In this document: piece after piece, positions 1 through 12,000 of the stretch | Layout: each line of letters begins with the position of its first letter | Numbering within the stretch: the stretch's first letter is position 1 | Origin: Lamellibrachia columna | Taxonomy: Eukaryota > Annelida > Polychaeta > Sabellida > Siboglinidae | Direction of reading: 5' to 3' | Length of the DNA: 64,000 nucleotides | Assembly: GCA_963662155.1 (NCBI GenBank) | Contig: OY759263.1 | Location: forward strand, 28,374,023-28,438,022 | The notes under the pieces: generated by a model | Databases searched by the model: none | What the model saw: only the letters and a program-made list of their open reading frames with translations | What the model was told of the DNA's origin: nothing | Made by a program: the position numbers and the translations under genes

Positions 1-3000
1 ATTTGTTATAATTAATATCAATCGTTCCATATGTACAACAAATTAGCAGTTTCGTAGTTTTTTCAATTAGGTAATAAAATATTAATAACGGACGAATAGA
101 TAAAACGATTAGTTGAGATCATTCTTGTACCTTCGCTAGTTGTTTCGACGAAAGATGTTGTTCCTTCGATTGTTGTTTGTGCAGCTGTTCCAGTGGTCTC
201 TTTCGAAATTATTGTTTCGGATGACCCCGTGGTAACATCCGCAGCTGTGGTTGTTGCTGAAAAAAAATTATTTGAAATAAAACTAAGCATTTAGTAGATG
301 CAGGAATTAAATTATTTTCTGTAATGACATTTATATTGGTAAAGAAGTCTCATTGCCTACCCATCAAAATTACACTTATTTTTTAAACAGAAATGACAGT
401 CATTTACCTTCGCTCGTTGTCTCAACAGATTGCGTCGTTCCTTCGATTGTACTTGTTTCAACTGACTCTGTAGTCGCTGCCGACGACAAGCTATCCGTCG
501 ATTCCGTTGTTTCCACAGGGGCTGTGGTGGATCCTGCCAGAAGAATATCATGTCAAATGCATTCATTGGTTTGAACGAAGACTTTTTTTAACAACACATT
601 GAACATCCATATATATAAATGGAATAACATTGAACATTATGCTGATTCATCAATGTTATGTGATTTGTTCCAAGCTACAATTTTCGCTTATGCTTTATCA
701 AACCTTATGTATTCATTTTGAAATATGAAACAACGAATACGATTGATATTTTCAATACAACTATATATTTTAAAATAGCTGCAAAGCACTCCTTCTGTTT
801 TCTTCGTGTGGTATCAAATATAGAGCTATATCATTTCTATATTTCCAAAATGACAACTGGAAAGGGATACACATAACTGCATTTGTAAACATTCGGTCGG
901 TGTTACCTGAAGCAGTCGTACTTTCAATCTCGAGAGTAGTAGTATCTAATGATGCAGTAGTAGAAGACGTCGCTGAAGTAGTGTCTTCCTCGGTAATTTT
1001 CCCTTCTACTACCGTACTTGCTACAGTTGGTGAATAGTCAAAATTCAATAATAAATTACAAATATCAGAGTTATAATATATTTATTTTCTATTTATTATA
1101 ATTAATATCAATCGTTCCATATGTTCAACAAATTACCAGTTTCGTAGATATTTCAATTGGGTAATAAAATATTAGTAACGGGCGAATAGATAAAACGATT
1201 AGTTGAGATCATTCTTGTACCTTCGCTAGTTGTTTCGACGAAAGATGTTGTTCCTTCGATTGTTGTTTGTGCAGCTATTCCAGTGGTCTCTGTCGAAGTT
1301 ATTGTTTCGGTTGACACGGTGGTAACATCCGCAGCTGTGGTTGTTGCTGATAAAAAATTATTTGAAATAGAACTAAGCATTTAGTAGATGCAGGAATTAA
1401 ATTATTTTCTGTAATGACATTTATATTGGTAAAGAAGTCTCATTGCCTAACCATCAAAATTACACTTATTTTTTAAACAGAAATGACAGTCATTTACCTT
1501 CGCTCGTTGTCTCAACAGATTGCGTCGATCCTTCGATTGTACTTGTTTCAACTGACTCTGTAGTCGCTGCCGACGACAAGCTATCCGTCGATTCCGTTGT
1601 TTCCACAGGAGCAGTGGTGGATCCTGCCAGAAGAATATCATGTCAAATGCTTTCATTGGTTTGAACGAAGACTTTTTTTAACAACACATTGAACATCCAT
1701 ATATATAAATGGAATAACATTGAACATTATGCTGATTCATCAATGTTATGTGATTTGTTTCCAAGCTGCAATTTTCGCTTTTGCATTATCAAACCTCATG
1801 TATTCATTTTTAAATATGAAACAACGAATGCGATTGATATTTTCAGTACACCTTTATATTTTAAAATAGCTGAAAAGCACTCCTTCTGTTTTCTTCGTGT
1901 GGTATCAAAGATAGAGCTATATCATTTCTATATTTCCAAAATGACAACTGGAAAGGGATACACATAACTGCATTTGTAAACATTCGGTCGGTGTTACCTG
2001 AAGCAGTCGTACTTTCTATCTCGAGAGTAGTAGTATCCAATGATGCAGTAGTAGAAGACGTCGCTGAAGTAGTGTCTTCCTCGGTAGTTTTCCCTTCTAC
2101 TTTCGTACTCGCTACAGTTGGTGAATAGTCAAAATTCAACAATAAATTACAAATATCAGAGTTATATTATATTTATTTTCTATTTATTATAATTAATATC
2201 AATCGTTCCATATGTTCAACAAATTAGCAGTTTCGTAGATATTTCAATTGGGTAATAAAATATTAATAACGGACGAATAGATAAAACGATTAGTTGAGAT
2301 CATTCTTGTACCTTCGCTAGTTGTTTCGACGAAAGATGTTGTTCCTTCGATTGTTGTTTGTGCAGCTGTTCCAGTGGTCTCTGTCGAAGTTATTGTTTCG
2401 GTAGACTCCGTGGTAACATCCACAGCTGTGGTTGTTGCTGGAAAAAAAATAATTGAAATAGAGCTAAGCATTTAGTAGATGCAGGAATTAAATTATTTTC
2501 TCTAATGACAGTTATATTGGAAAACAAGTCACATTGCCTACCCTTCAAAATTACACTCATTGTTTAAACAGAAAAGACAGTCATTTACCTTCGCTCGTTG
2601 TCTCAACGGATGGCGTCGTTCCTTCAATTGTACTTGTTTCAACAGACTCTGTAGTCGCTGCCGACGACAAGCTATCCGTCGATTCCGTGGTTTCCACAGG
2701 GGCTGTGGTGGATCCTGCCAAAAGAATATCATGTCAAATGCATTCATTGGTTTGAACAAGACATTGTTTTAACAAAACATTTAACATCCATATATATAAA
2801 TGGAATAACATTGAACATTATGCTGATTCATAAATGTTATGTGATTTGCTTCCAAGCTACAAGTTGCGCTTTTGCATTATCAAACCTCATGTATTAATTT
2901 TGATATATGAAACATCGAATATGATTGATATTTTCAATACAACTTTATATTTTAAAATAGTTGCATAGCACTCCTTCTGTTTTCATCGTGTGGTATCAAA

Positions 3001-6000
3001 GATAGAGCTATATCATTTCAATATTTCAAAATGAAATCTGGAAAGGGATACACATAATTGCATTTGTAAACATTCGGTCGGTGTTACCTGGAGCAGTCGT
3101 ACTTTCTATCTCGAGAGTAGTAGTATCCAATGATGCAGTAGTAGAAGACGTCGCTGAAGTAGTTTCTTCCACGGTAGTTTTCCCTTCTACTACCGTACTT
3201 GCTACAGTTGCTGAATAATCAAAATTAAAAAATAAATTTCAAATATCATAGTTATATTATATTTATTTTCTATTTGTTATAATTAATATCAATCTTTCCA
3301 TATGTACAACAAATTAGCAGTTTCGTAGTTTTTTCAATTAGGTAATAAAATATTAATAACGGACGAATAGATAAAACGATTATTTGAGATCAAACTTATA
3401 CCTTCGCTAGTTGTTTCGACGAAAGATGTTGTTCCTTCGACTGTTGTTTGTGCAGCTGTTCCAGTGGTCTCTGTCGAAATTATTGTTTCGGTTGACCCCG
3501 TGGTAACATCCGCAGCTGTGGTTGTTGCTGAAAAAAAATACTTAAAATAGAGCTAAGCATTTAGTAGATGCCGGAATTAAATTATTTTCTGTAATGACAG
3601 TTATATTGGTAAAGAAGTCTCATTGCCTACCCATCAAAATTACACTTATTTTTTAAACAGAAATGACAGTCATTTACCTTCGCTCGTTGTCTCAACAGAT
3701 TGCGTCGTTCCTTCGATTGTACTTGTTTCAACTGACTCTGTAGTCGCTGCCGACGACAAGCTATCCGTCGATTCCGTTGTTTCCACAGGGGCTGTGGTGG
3801 ATCCTGCCAGAAGAATATCATGTCAAATGCATTCATTGGTTTGAACGAAGACTTTTTTTAACAACACATTGAACATCCATATATATAAATGGAATAACAT
3901 TGAACATTATGCTGATTCATCAATGTTATGTGATTTGTTTCCAAGCTACAATTTTCGCTTATGCTTTATCAAACCTCATGTATTCATTTTGAAATATGAA
4001 ACAACGAATACGATTGATATTTTCAATACAACTATATATTTTAAAATAGATGCAAAGCACTCCTTCTGTTTTCTTCGTGTGGTATCAAATATAGAGCTAT
4101 ATCATTTCTATATTTCCAAAATGACAACTGGAAAGGGATACACATAACTGCATTTGTAAACATTCGGTCGGTGTTACCTGAAGCAGTCGTACTTTCAATC
4201 TCGAGAGTAGTAGTATCTAATGATGCAGTAGTAGAAGACGTCGCTGAAGTAGTGTCTTCCTCGGTAATTTTCCCTTCTACTACCGTACTTGCTACAGTTG
4301 GTGAATAGTCAAAATTCAATAATAAATTACAAATATCAGAGTTATAATATATTTATTTTCTATTTATTATAATTAATATCAATCGTTCCATATGTTCAAC
4401 AAATTACCAGTTTCGTAGATATTTCAATTGGGTAATAAAATATTAGTAACGGGCGAATAGATAAAACGATTAGTTGAGATCATTCTTGTACCTTCGCTAG
4501 TTGTTTCGACGAAAGATGTTGTTCCTTCGATTGTTGTTTGTGCAGCTATTCCAGTGGTCTCTGTCGAAGTTATTGTTTCGGTTGACACGGTGGTAACATC
4601 CGCAGCTGTGGTTGTTGCTGATAAAAAATTATTTGAAATAGAACTAAGCATTTAGTAGATGCAGGAATTAAATTATTTTCTGTAATGACATTTATATTGG
4701 TAAAGAAGTCTCATTGCCTAACCATCAAAATTACACTTATTTTTTAAACAGAAATGACAGTCATTTACCTTCGCTCGTTGTCTCAACAGATTGCGTCGAT
4801 CCTTCGATTGTACTTGTTTCAACTGACTCTGTAGTCGCTGCCGACGACAAGCTATCCGTCGATTCCGTTGTTTCCACAGGAGCAGTGGTGGATCCTGCCA
4901 GAAGAATATCATGTCAAATGCTTTCATTGGTTTGAACGAAGACTTTTTTTAACAACACATTGAACATCCATATATATAAATGGAATAACATTGAACATTA
5001 TGCTGATTCATCAATGTTATGTGATTTGTTTCCAAGCTACAATTTTCGCTTTTGCATTATCAAACCTCATGTATTCATTTTTAAATATGAAACAACGAAT
5101 GCGATTGATATTTTCAGTACACCTTTATATTTTAAAATAGCTGAAAAGCACTCCTTCTGTTTTCTTCGTGTGGTATCAAAGATAGAGCTATATCATTTCT
5201 ATATTTCCAAAATGACAACTGGAAAGGGATACACATAACTGCATTTGTAAACATTCGGTCGGTGTTACCTGAAGCAGTCGTACTTTCTATCTCGAGAGTA
5301 GTAGTATCCAATGATGCAGTAGTAGAAGACGTCGCTGAAGTAGTGTCTTCCTCGGTAGTTTTCCCTTCTACTTTCGTACTCGCTACAGTTGGTGAATAGT
5401 CAAAATTCAACAATAAATTACAAATATCAGAGTTATATTATATTTATTTTCTATTTATTATAATTAATATCAATCGTTCCATATGTTCAACAAATTAGCA
5501 GTTTCGTAGATATTTCAATTGGGTAATAAAATATTAATAACGGACGAATAGATAAAACGATTAGTTGAGATCATTCTTGTACCTTCGCTAGTTGTTTCGA
5601 CGAAAGATGTTGTTCCTTCGATTGTTGTTTGTGCAGCTGTTCCAGTGGTCTCTGTCGAAGTTATTGTTTCGGTAGACTCCGTGGTAACATCCACAGCTGT
5701 GGTTGTTGCTGGAAAAAAAATAATTGAAATAGAGCTAAGCATTTAGTAGATGCAGGAATTAAATTATTTTCTCTAATGACAGTTATATTGGAAAACAAGT
5801 CACATTGCCTACCCTTCAAAATTACACTCATTGTTTAAACAGAAAAGACAGTCATTTACCTTCGCTCGTTGTCTCAACGGATGGCGTCGTTCCTTCAATT
5901 GTACTTGTTTCAACAGACTCTGTAGTCGCTGCCGACGACAAGCTATCCGTCGATTCCGTGGTTTCCACAGGGGCTGTGGTGGATCCTGCCAGAAGAATAT

Positions 6001-9000
6001 CATGTCAAATGCATTCATTGGTTTGAAGGAAGACTTTTTTTAACAACACATTGAACATCCATATATATAAATGGAATAACATTGAACATTATGCTGATTC
6101 ATCAATGTTATGTGATTTGTTTCCAAGCTACAATTTTCGCTTTTGCATTATCAAACCTCATGTATTCATTTTAAAATTTGAAACAACGAATGCGATTGAT
6201 ATTTTCAGTACACCTTTATATTTTAAAATAGCTGCAAAGCACTCCTTCTGTTTTCTTCGTGTGGTATCAAAGATAGAGCTATATCATTTCTATATTTCCA
6301 AAATGACAACTGGAAAGGGATACACATAACTGCATTTGTAAACATTCGGTCGGTGTTACCTGAAGCAGTCGTACTTTCTATCTCGAGAGTAGTAGTATCC
6401 AATGATGCAGTAGTAGAAGACGTCGCTGAAGTAGTGTCTTCCTCGGTAGTTTTCCCTTCTACTTTCGTACTTGCTACAGTTGGTGAATAGTCAAAATTGA
6501 ACAATAAATTACAAATATCAGAGTTATATTATATTTATTTTCTATTTATTATAATTAATATCAATCGTTCCATATGTTCAACAAATTAGCAGTTTCGTAG
6601 ATATTTCAATTGGGTAATAAAATATTAATAACGGACGAATAGATAAAACGATTAGTTGAGATCATTCTTGTACCTTCGCTAGTTGTTTCGACGAAAGATG
6701 TTGTTCCTTCGATTGTTGTTTGTGCAGCTGTTCCAGTGGTCTCTTTCGAAATTATTGTTTCGGATGACCCCGTGGTAACATCCGCAGCTGTTGTTGTTGC
6801 TGAAAAAAAATTATTTGAAATAGAACTAAGCATTTAGTAGATGCAGGAATTAAATTATTTTCTGTAATGACATTTATATTGGTAAAGAAGTCTCATTGCC
6901 TACCCATCAAAATTACACTTATTTTTTAAACAGAAATGACAGTCATTTACCTTCGCTCGTTGTCTCAACAGATTGCGTCGTTCCTTCGATTGTACTTGTT
7001 TCAACTGACTCTGTAGTCGCTGCCGACGACAAGCTATCCGTCGATTCCGTTGTTTCCACAGGGGCTGTGGTGGATCCTGCCAGAAGAATATCATGTCAAA
7101 TGCATTCATTGGTTTGAACGAAGACTTTTTTTAACAACACATTGAACATCCATATATATAAATGGAATAACATTGAACATTATGCTGATTCATCAATGTT
7201 ATGTGATTTGTTTCCAAGCTACAATTTTCGCTTATGCTTTATCAAACCTCATGTATTCATTTTGAAATATGAAACAACGAATACGATTGATATTTTCAAT
7301 ACAACTATATATTTTAAAATAGCTGCAAAGCACTCCTTCTGTTTTCTTCGTGTGGTATCAAATATAGAGCTATATCATTTCTATATTTCCAAAATGACAA
7401 CTGGAAAGGGATACACATAACTGCATTTGTAAACATTCGGTCGGTGTTACCTGAAGCAGTCGTACTTTCTATCTCGAGAGTAGTAGTATCCAATGATGCA
7501 GTAGTAGAAGACGTCGCTGAAGTAGTGTCTTCCTCGGTAATTTTCCCTTCTACTACCGTACTTGCTACAGTTGGTGAATAGTCAAAATTCAATAATAAAT
7601 TACAAATATCAGAGTTATAATATATTTATTTTCTATTTATTATAATTAATATCAATCGTTCCATATGTTCAACAAATTACCAGTTTCGTAGATATTTCAA
7701 TTGGGTAATAAAATATTAGTAACGGGCGAATAGATAAAACGATTAGTTGAGATCATTCTTGTACCTTCGCTAGTTGTTTCGACGAAAGATGTTGTTCCTT
7801 CGATTGTTGTTTGTGCAGCTATTCCAGTGGTCTCTGTCGAAATTATTGTTTCGGTTGACCCCGTGGTAACATCCGCAGCTGTGGTTGTTGCTGATAAAAA
7901 ATTATTTGAAATAGAACTAAGCATTTAGTAGATGCAGGAATTAAATTATTTTCTGTAATGACATTTATATTGGTAAAGAAGTCTCATTGCCTAACCATCA
8001 AAATTACACTTATTTTTTAAACAGAAATGACAGTCATTTACCTTCGCTCGTTGTCTCAACAGATTGCGTCGATCCTTCGATTGTACTTGTTTCAACTGAC
8101 TCTGTAGTCGCTGCCGACGACAAGCTATCCGTCGATTCCGTTGTTTCCACAGGGGCAGTGGTGGATCCTGCCAGAAGAATATCATGTCAAATGCTTTCAT
8201 TGGTTTGAACGAAGACTTTTTTTAACAACACATTGAACATCCATATATATAAATGGAATAACATTGAACATTATGCTGATTCATCAATGTTATGTGATTT
8301 GTTTCCAAGCTACAATTTTCGCTTTTGCATTATCAAACCTCATGTATTCATTTTTAAATATGAAACAACGAATGCGATTGATATTTTCAATACACCTTTA
8401 TATTTTAAAATAGCTGAAAAGCACTCCTTCTGTTTTCTTCGTGTGGTATCAAAGATAGAGCTATATCATTTCTATATTTCCAAAATGACAACTGGAAAGG
8501 GATACACATAATTGCATTTGTAAACATTCGGTCGGTGTTACCTGAAGCAGTCGTACTTTCTATCTCGAGAGTAGTAGTATCCAATGATGCAGTAGTAGAA
8601 GACGTCGCTGAAGTAGTGTCTTCCACGGTAGTTTTCCCTTCTACTACCGTACTTGCTACAGTTGCTGAATAATCAAAATTAAAATATAAATTACAAATAT
8701 CATAGTTATATTATATTTATTTTCTATTTGTTATAATTAATATCAATCGTTCCATATGTACAACAAATTAGCAGTTTCGTAGTTTTTTCAATTAGGTAAT
8801 AAAATATTAATAACGGACGAATAGATAAAACGATTATTTGAGATCAAACTTATACCTTCGCTAGTTGTTTCGACGAAAGATGTTGTTCCTTCGACTGTTG
8901 TTTGTGCAGCTGTTCCAGTGGTCTCTGTCGAAGTTATTGTTTCGGTTGACCCCGTGGTAACATCCACAGCTGTGGTTGTTGCTGAAAAAAAAAATTGAAA

Positions 9001-12000
9001 TAGAGCTAAGCATTTAGTAGATGCCGGAATTAAATTATTTTCTGTAATGACAGTTATATTGGTAAAGAAGTCTCATTGCCTACCCATCAAAATTACACTT
9101 ATTTTTTAAACAGAAATGACAGTCATTTACCTTCGCTCGTTGTCTCAACAGATTGCGTCGTTCCTTCGAATGTACTTGTTTCAACTGACTCTGTAGTCGC
9201 TGCCGACGACAAGCTATCCGTCGATTCCGTTGTTTCCACAGGGGCTGTGGTGGATCCTGCCAGAAGAGTATCATGTCAAATGCATTCATTGGTTTGAACG
9301 AAGACTTTTTTTAACAACACATTGAACATCCATATATATAAATGGAATAACATTGAACATTATGCTGATTCATCAATGTTATGTGATTTGTTTCCAAGCT
9401 ACAATTTTCGCTTATGCTTTATCAAACCTCATGTATTCATTTTTAAATATGAAACAACGAATACGATTGATATTTTCAATACAACTATATATTTTAAAAT
9501 AGCTGCAAAGCACTCCTTCTGTTTTCTTCGTGTGGTATCAAATATAGAGCTATATCATTTCTATATTTCCAAAATGACAACTGGAAAGGGATACACATAA
9601 CTGCATTTGTAAACATTCGGTCGGTGTTACCTGAAGCAGTCGTACTTTCTATCTCGAGAGTAGTAGTATCCAATGATGCAGTAGTAGAAGACTTCGCTGA
9701 TGTAGTGTCTTCCTCGGTAATTTTCCCTTCTACTACCGTACTTGCTACAGTTGGTGAATAGTCAAAATTCAATAATAAATTACAAATATCAGAGTTATAA
9801 TATATTTATTTTCTATTTATTATAATTAATATCAATCGTTCCATATGTTCAACAAATTACCAGTTTCGTAGATATTTCAATTGGGTAATAAAATATTAGT
9901 AACGGGCGAATAGATAAAACGATTAGTTGAGATCATTCTTGTACCTTCGCTAGTTGTTTCGACGAAAGATGTTGTTCCTTCGATTGTTGTTTGTGCAGCT
10001 ATTCCAGTGGTCTCTGTCGAAGTTATTGTTTCGGTTGACCCCGTGGTAACATCCGCAGCTGTGGTTGTTGCTGATAAAAAATTATTTGAAATAGAACTAA
10101 GCATTTAGTAGATGCAGGAATTAAATTATTTTCTGTAATGACATTTATATTGGTAAAGAAGTCTCATTGCCTAACCATCAAAATTACACTTATTTTTTAA
10201 ACAGAAATGACAGTCATTTACCTTCGCTCGTTGTCTCAACAGATTGCGTCGATCCTTCGATTGTACTTGTTTCATCTGACTCTGTAGTCACTGCCGACGA
10301 CAAGCTATCCGTCGATTCCGTTGTTTCCACAGGGGCAGTGGTGGATCCTGCCAGAAGAATATCATGTCAAATGCTTTCATTGGTTTGAACGAAGACTTTT
10401 TTTAACAACACATTGAACATCCATATATATAAATGGAATAACATTGAACATTATGCTGATTCATCAATGTTATGTGATTTGTTTCCAAGCTACAATTTTC
10501 GCTTTTGCATTATCAAACCTCATGTATTCATTTTTAAATATGAAACAACGAATGCGATTGATATTTTCAGTACACCTTTATATTTTAAAATAGCTGAAAA
10601 GCACTCTTTCTGTTTTCTTCGTGTGGTATCAAAGATAGAGCTATATCATTTCTATATTTCCAAAATGACAACTGGAAAGGGATACACATAACTGCATTTG
10701 TAAACATTCGGTCGGTGTTACCTGAAGCAGTCGTACTTTCTATCTCGAGAGTAGTAGTATCCAATGATGCAGTAGTAGAAGACGTCGCTGAAGTAGTGTC
10801 TTCCTCGGTAGTTTTCCCTTCTACTTTCGTATTCGCTACAGTTGGTGAATAGTCAAAATTCAACAATAAATTACAAATAACAGAGTTATATTATATTTAT
10901 TTTCTATTTATTATAATTAATATCAATCGTTCCATATGTTCAACAAATTAGCAGTTTCGTAGATATTTCAATTGGGTAATAAAATATTAATAACGGACGA
11001 ATAGATAAAACGATTAGTTGAGATCATTCTTGTACCTTCGCTAGTTGTTTCGACGAAAGATGTTGTTCCTTCGATTGTTGTTTGTGCAGCTGTTCCAGTG
11101 GTCTCTGTCGAAGTTATTGTTTCGGTAGACTCCGTGGTAACATCCACAACTGTGGTTGTTGCTGAAAAAAAAAATTGAAATAGAGCTAAGCATTTAGTAG
11201 ATGCAGGAATTAAATTATTTTCTCTAATGACAGTTATATTGGAAAACAAGTCACATTGCCTACCCTTCAAAATTACACTCATTGTTTAAACAGAAAAGAC
11301 AGTCATTTACCTTCGCTCGTTGTCTCAACGGATGGCGTCGTTCCTTCAATTGTACTTGTTTCAACAGACTCTGTAGTCGCTGCCGACGACAAGCTATCCG
11401 TCGATTCCGTGGTTTCCACAAGGGCTGTGGTGGATCCTGCCAAAAGAATATCATGTCAAATGCATTCATTGGTTTGAACAAGACATTGTTTTAACAAAAC
11501 ATTTAACATCCATATATATAAATGGAATAACATTGAACATTATGCTGATTCATAAATGTTATGGGATTTGCTTCCAAGCTACAAGTTGCGCTTTTGCATT
11601 ATCAAACCTCATGTATTAATTTTGATATATGAAACATCGAATATGATTGATATTTTCAATACAACTTTATATTTTAAAATAGTTGCATAGCACTTCTTCT
11701 GTTTTCATCGTGTGGTATCAAAGATAGAGCTATATCATTTCAATATTTCAAAATGAAATCTGGAAAGGGATACACATAATTGCATTTGTAAACATTCGGT
11801 CGGTGTTACCTGGAGCAGTCGTAGTTTCTATCTCGAGTGTAGTAGTATCCAATGATGCAGTAGTAGAAGACGTCGCTGAAGTAGTGTCTTCCACGGTAGT
11901 TTTCCCTTCTACTACCGTACTTGCTACAGTTGCTGAATAATCAAAATTAAAAAATAAATTACAAATATCATAGTTATATTATATTTATTTTCTATTTGTT

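Larger units (their letters stand above)
534..906 (-). other. E1-E2 intron (representative, unit 1), 373 nt
   Basis: This is the longest non-coding stretch in each unit and is AT-rich. It starts GTAACA (minus strand) and ends TTCTTCTGGCAG. It holds a near-palindromic AT block at 607-622 and a perfect 9-bp inverted repeat at 625-658, both described separately. A 92-codon plus-strand open frame crosses it in most units but is broken by a one-base deletion in this one (TTGTTCC for TTGTTTCC near 668). I see no RNA gene, enhancer signature or mobile element in it. Confidence 0.75.
1..1090 (-). repeat. Unit 1
   Basis: Exons: E1 907-1020, E2 408-533, E3 131-256. E1 is I type, E2 is the TIEGTTQS form and E3 carries SSETIISKETTG. 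One T is missing near 668 in the E1-E2 intron. Confidence 0.85.
1..6543. repeat. Three-unit higher-order repeat, period 3,271 bp (units 1-3, 4-6)
   Basis: Units 4, 5 and 6 repeat units 1, 2 and 3 at 3,270-3,271 bp. Unit 5 encodes the same E1, E2 and E3 peptides as unit 2. Unit 6 matches unit 3 from its start to the end of E2 and then switches to another unit type. Unit 7 begins a further partial copy. Confidence 0.75.

Noticed and set aside
63..290. Minus-strand 75-codon frame starting MLSS as a complete small secreted protein
   Set aside because: The MLSSISNNFFS lead looks a little like a signal peptide, but it is the branch-point and T-tract region ending in CAG before E3. The start codon is missing or shifted in several units while the exon is intact.
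357..566. Minus-strand 69-codon Arg/Gln-rich open frame over E2
   Set aside because: It reads through both the acceptor and the donor, and is in a different frame from the phase-1 coding shared with E1 and E3.
353..574. Plus-strand 73-codon open frame over E2 (MPTHQNYTYF...), repeated in every unit
   Set aside because: It is the codon-aligned antisense of E2 and runs into intron sequence. It has no plus-strand splice borders and its Val/Ser/Asp-rich content mirrors Thr and Glu codons on the minus strand.
607..622. TATATAAA in the E1-E2 intron as a promoter
   Set aside because: No gene follows on the plus strand, and the block is a near-palindrome in AT-rich intron DNA.
770..1048. Minus-strand 92-codon frame starting MNFDYS as a complete small gene
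   Set aside because: Only the middle 38 codons lie between splice sites. The MNFDYSPTV start and the tail after GNTDRMF are intron read-through.
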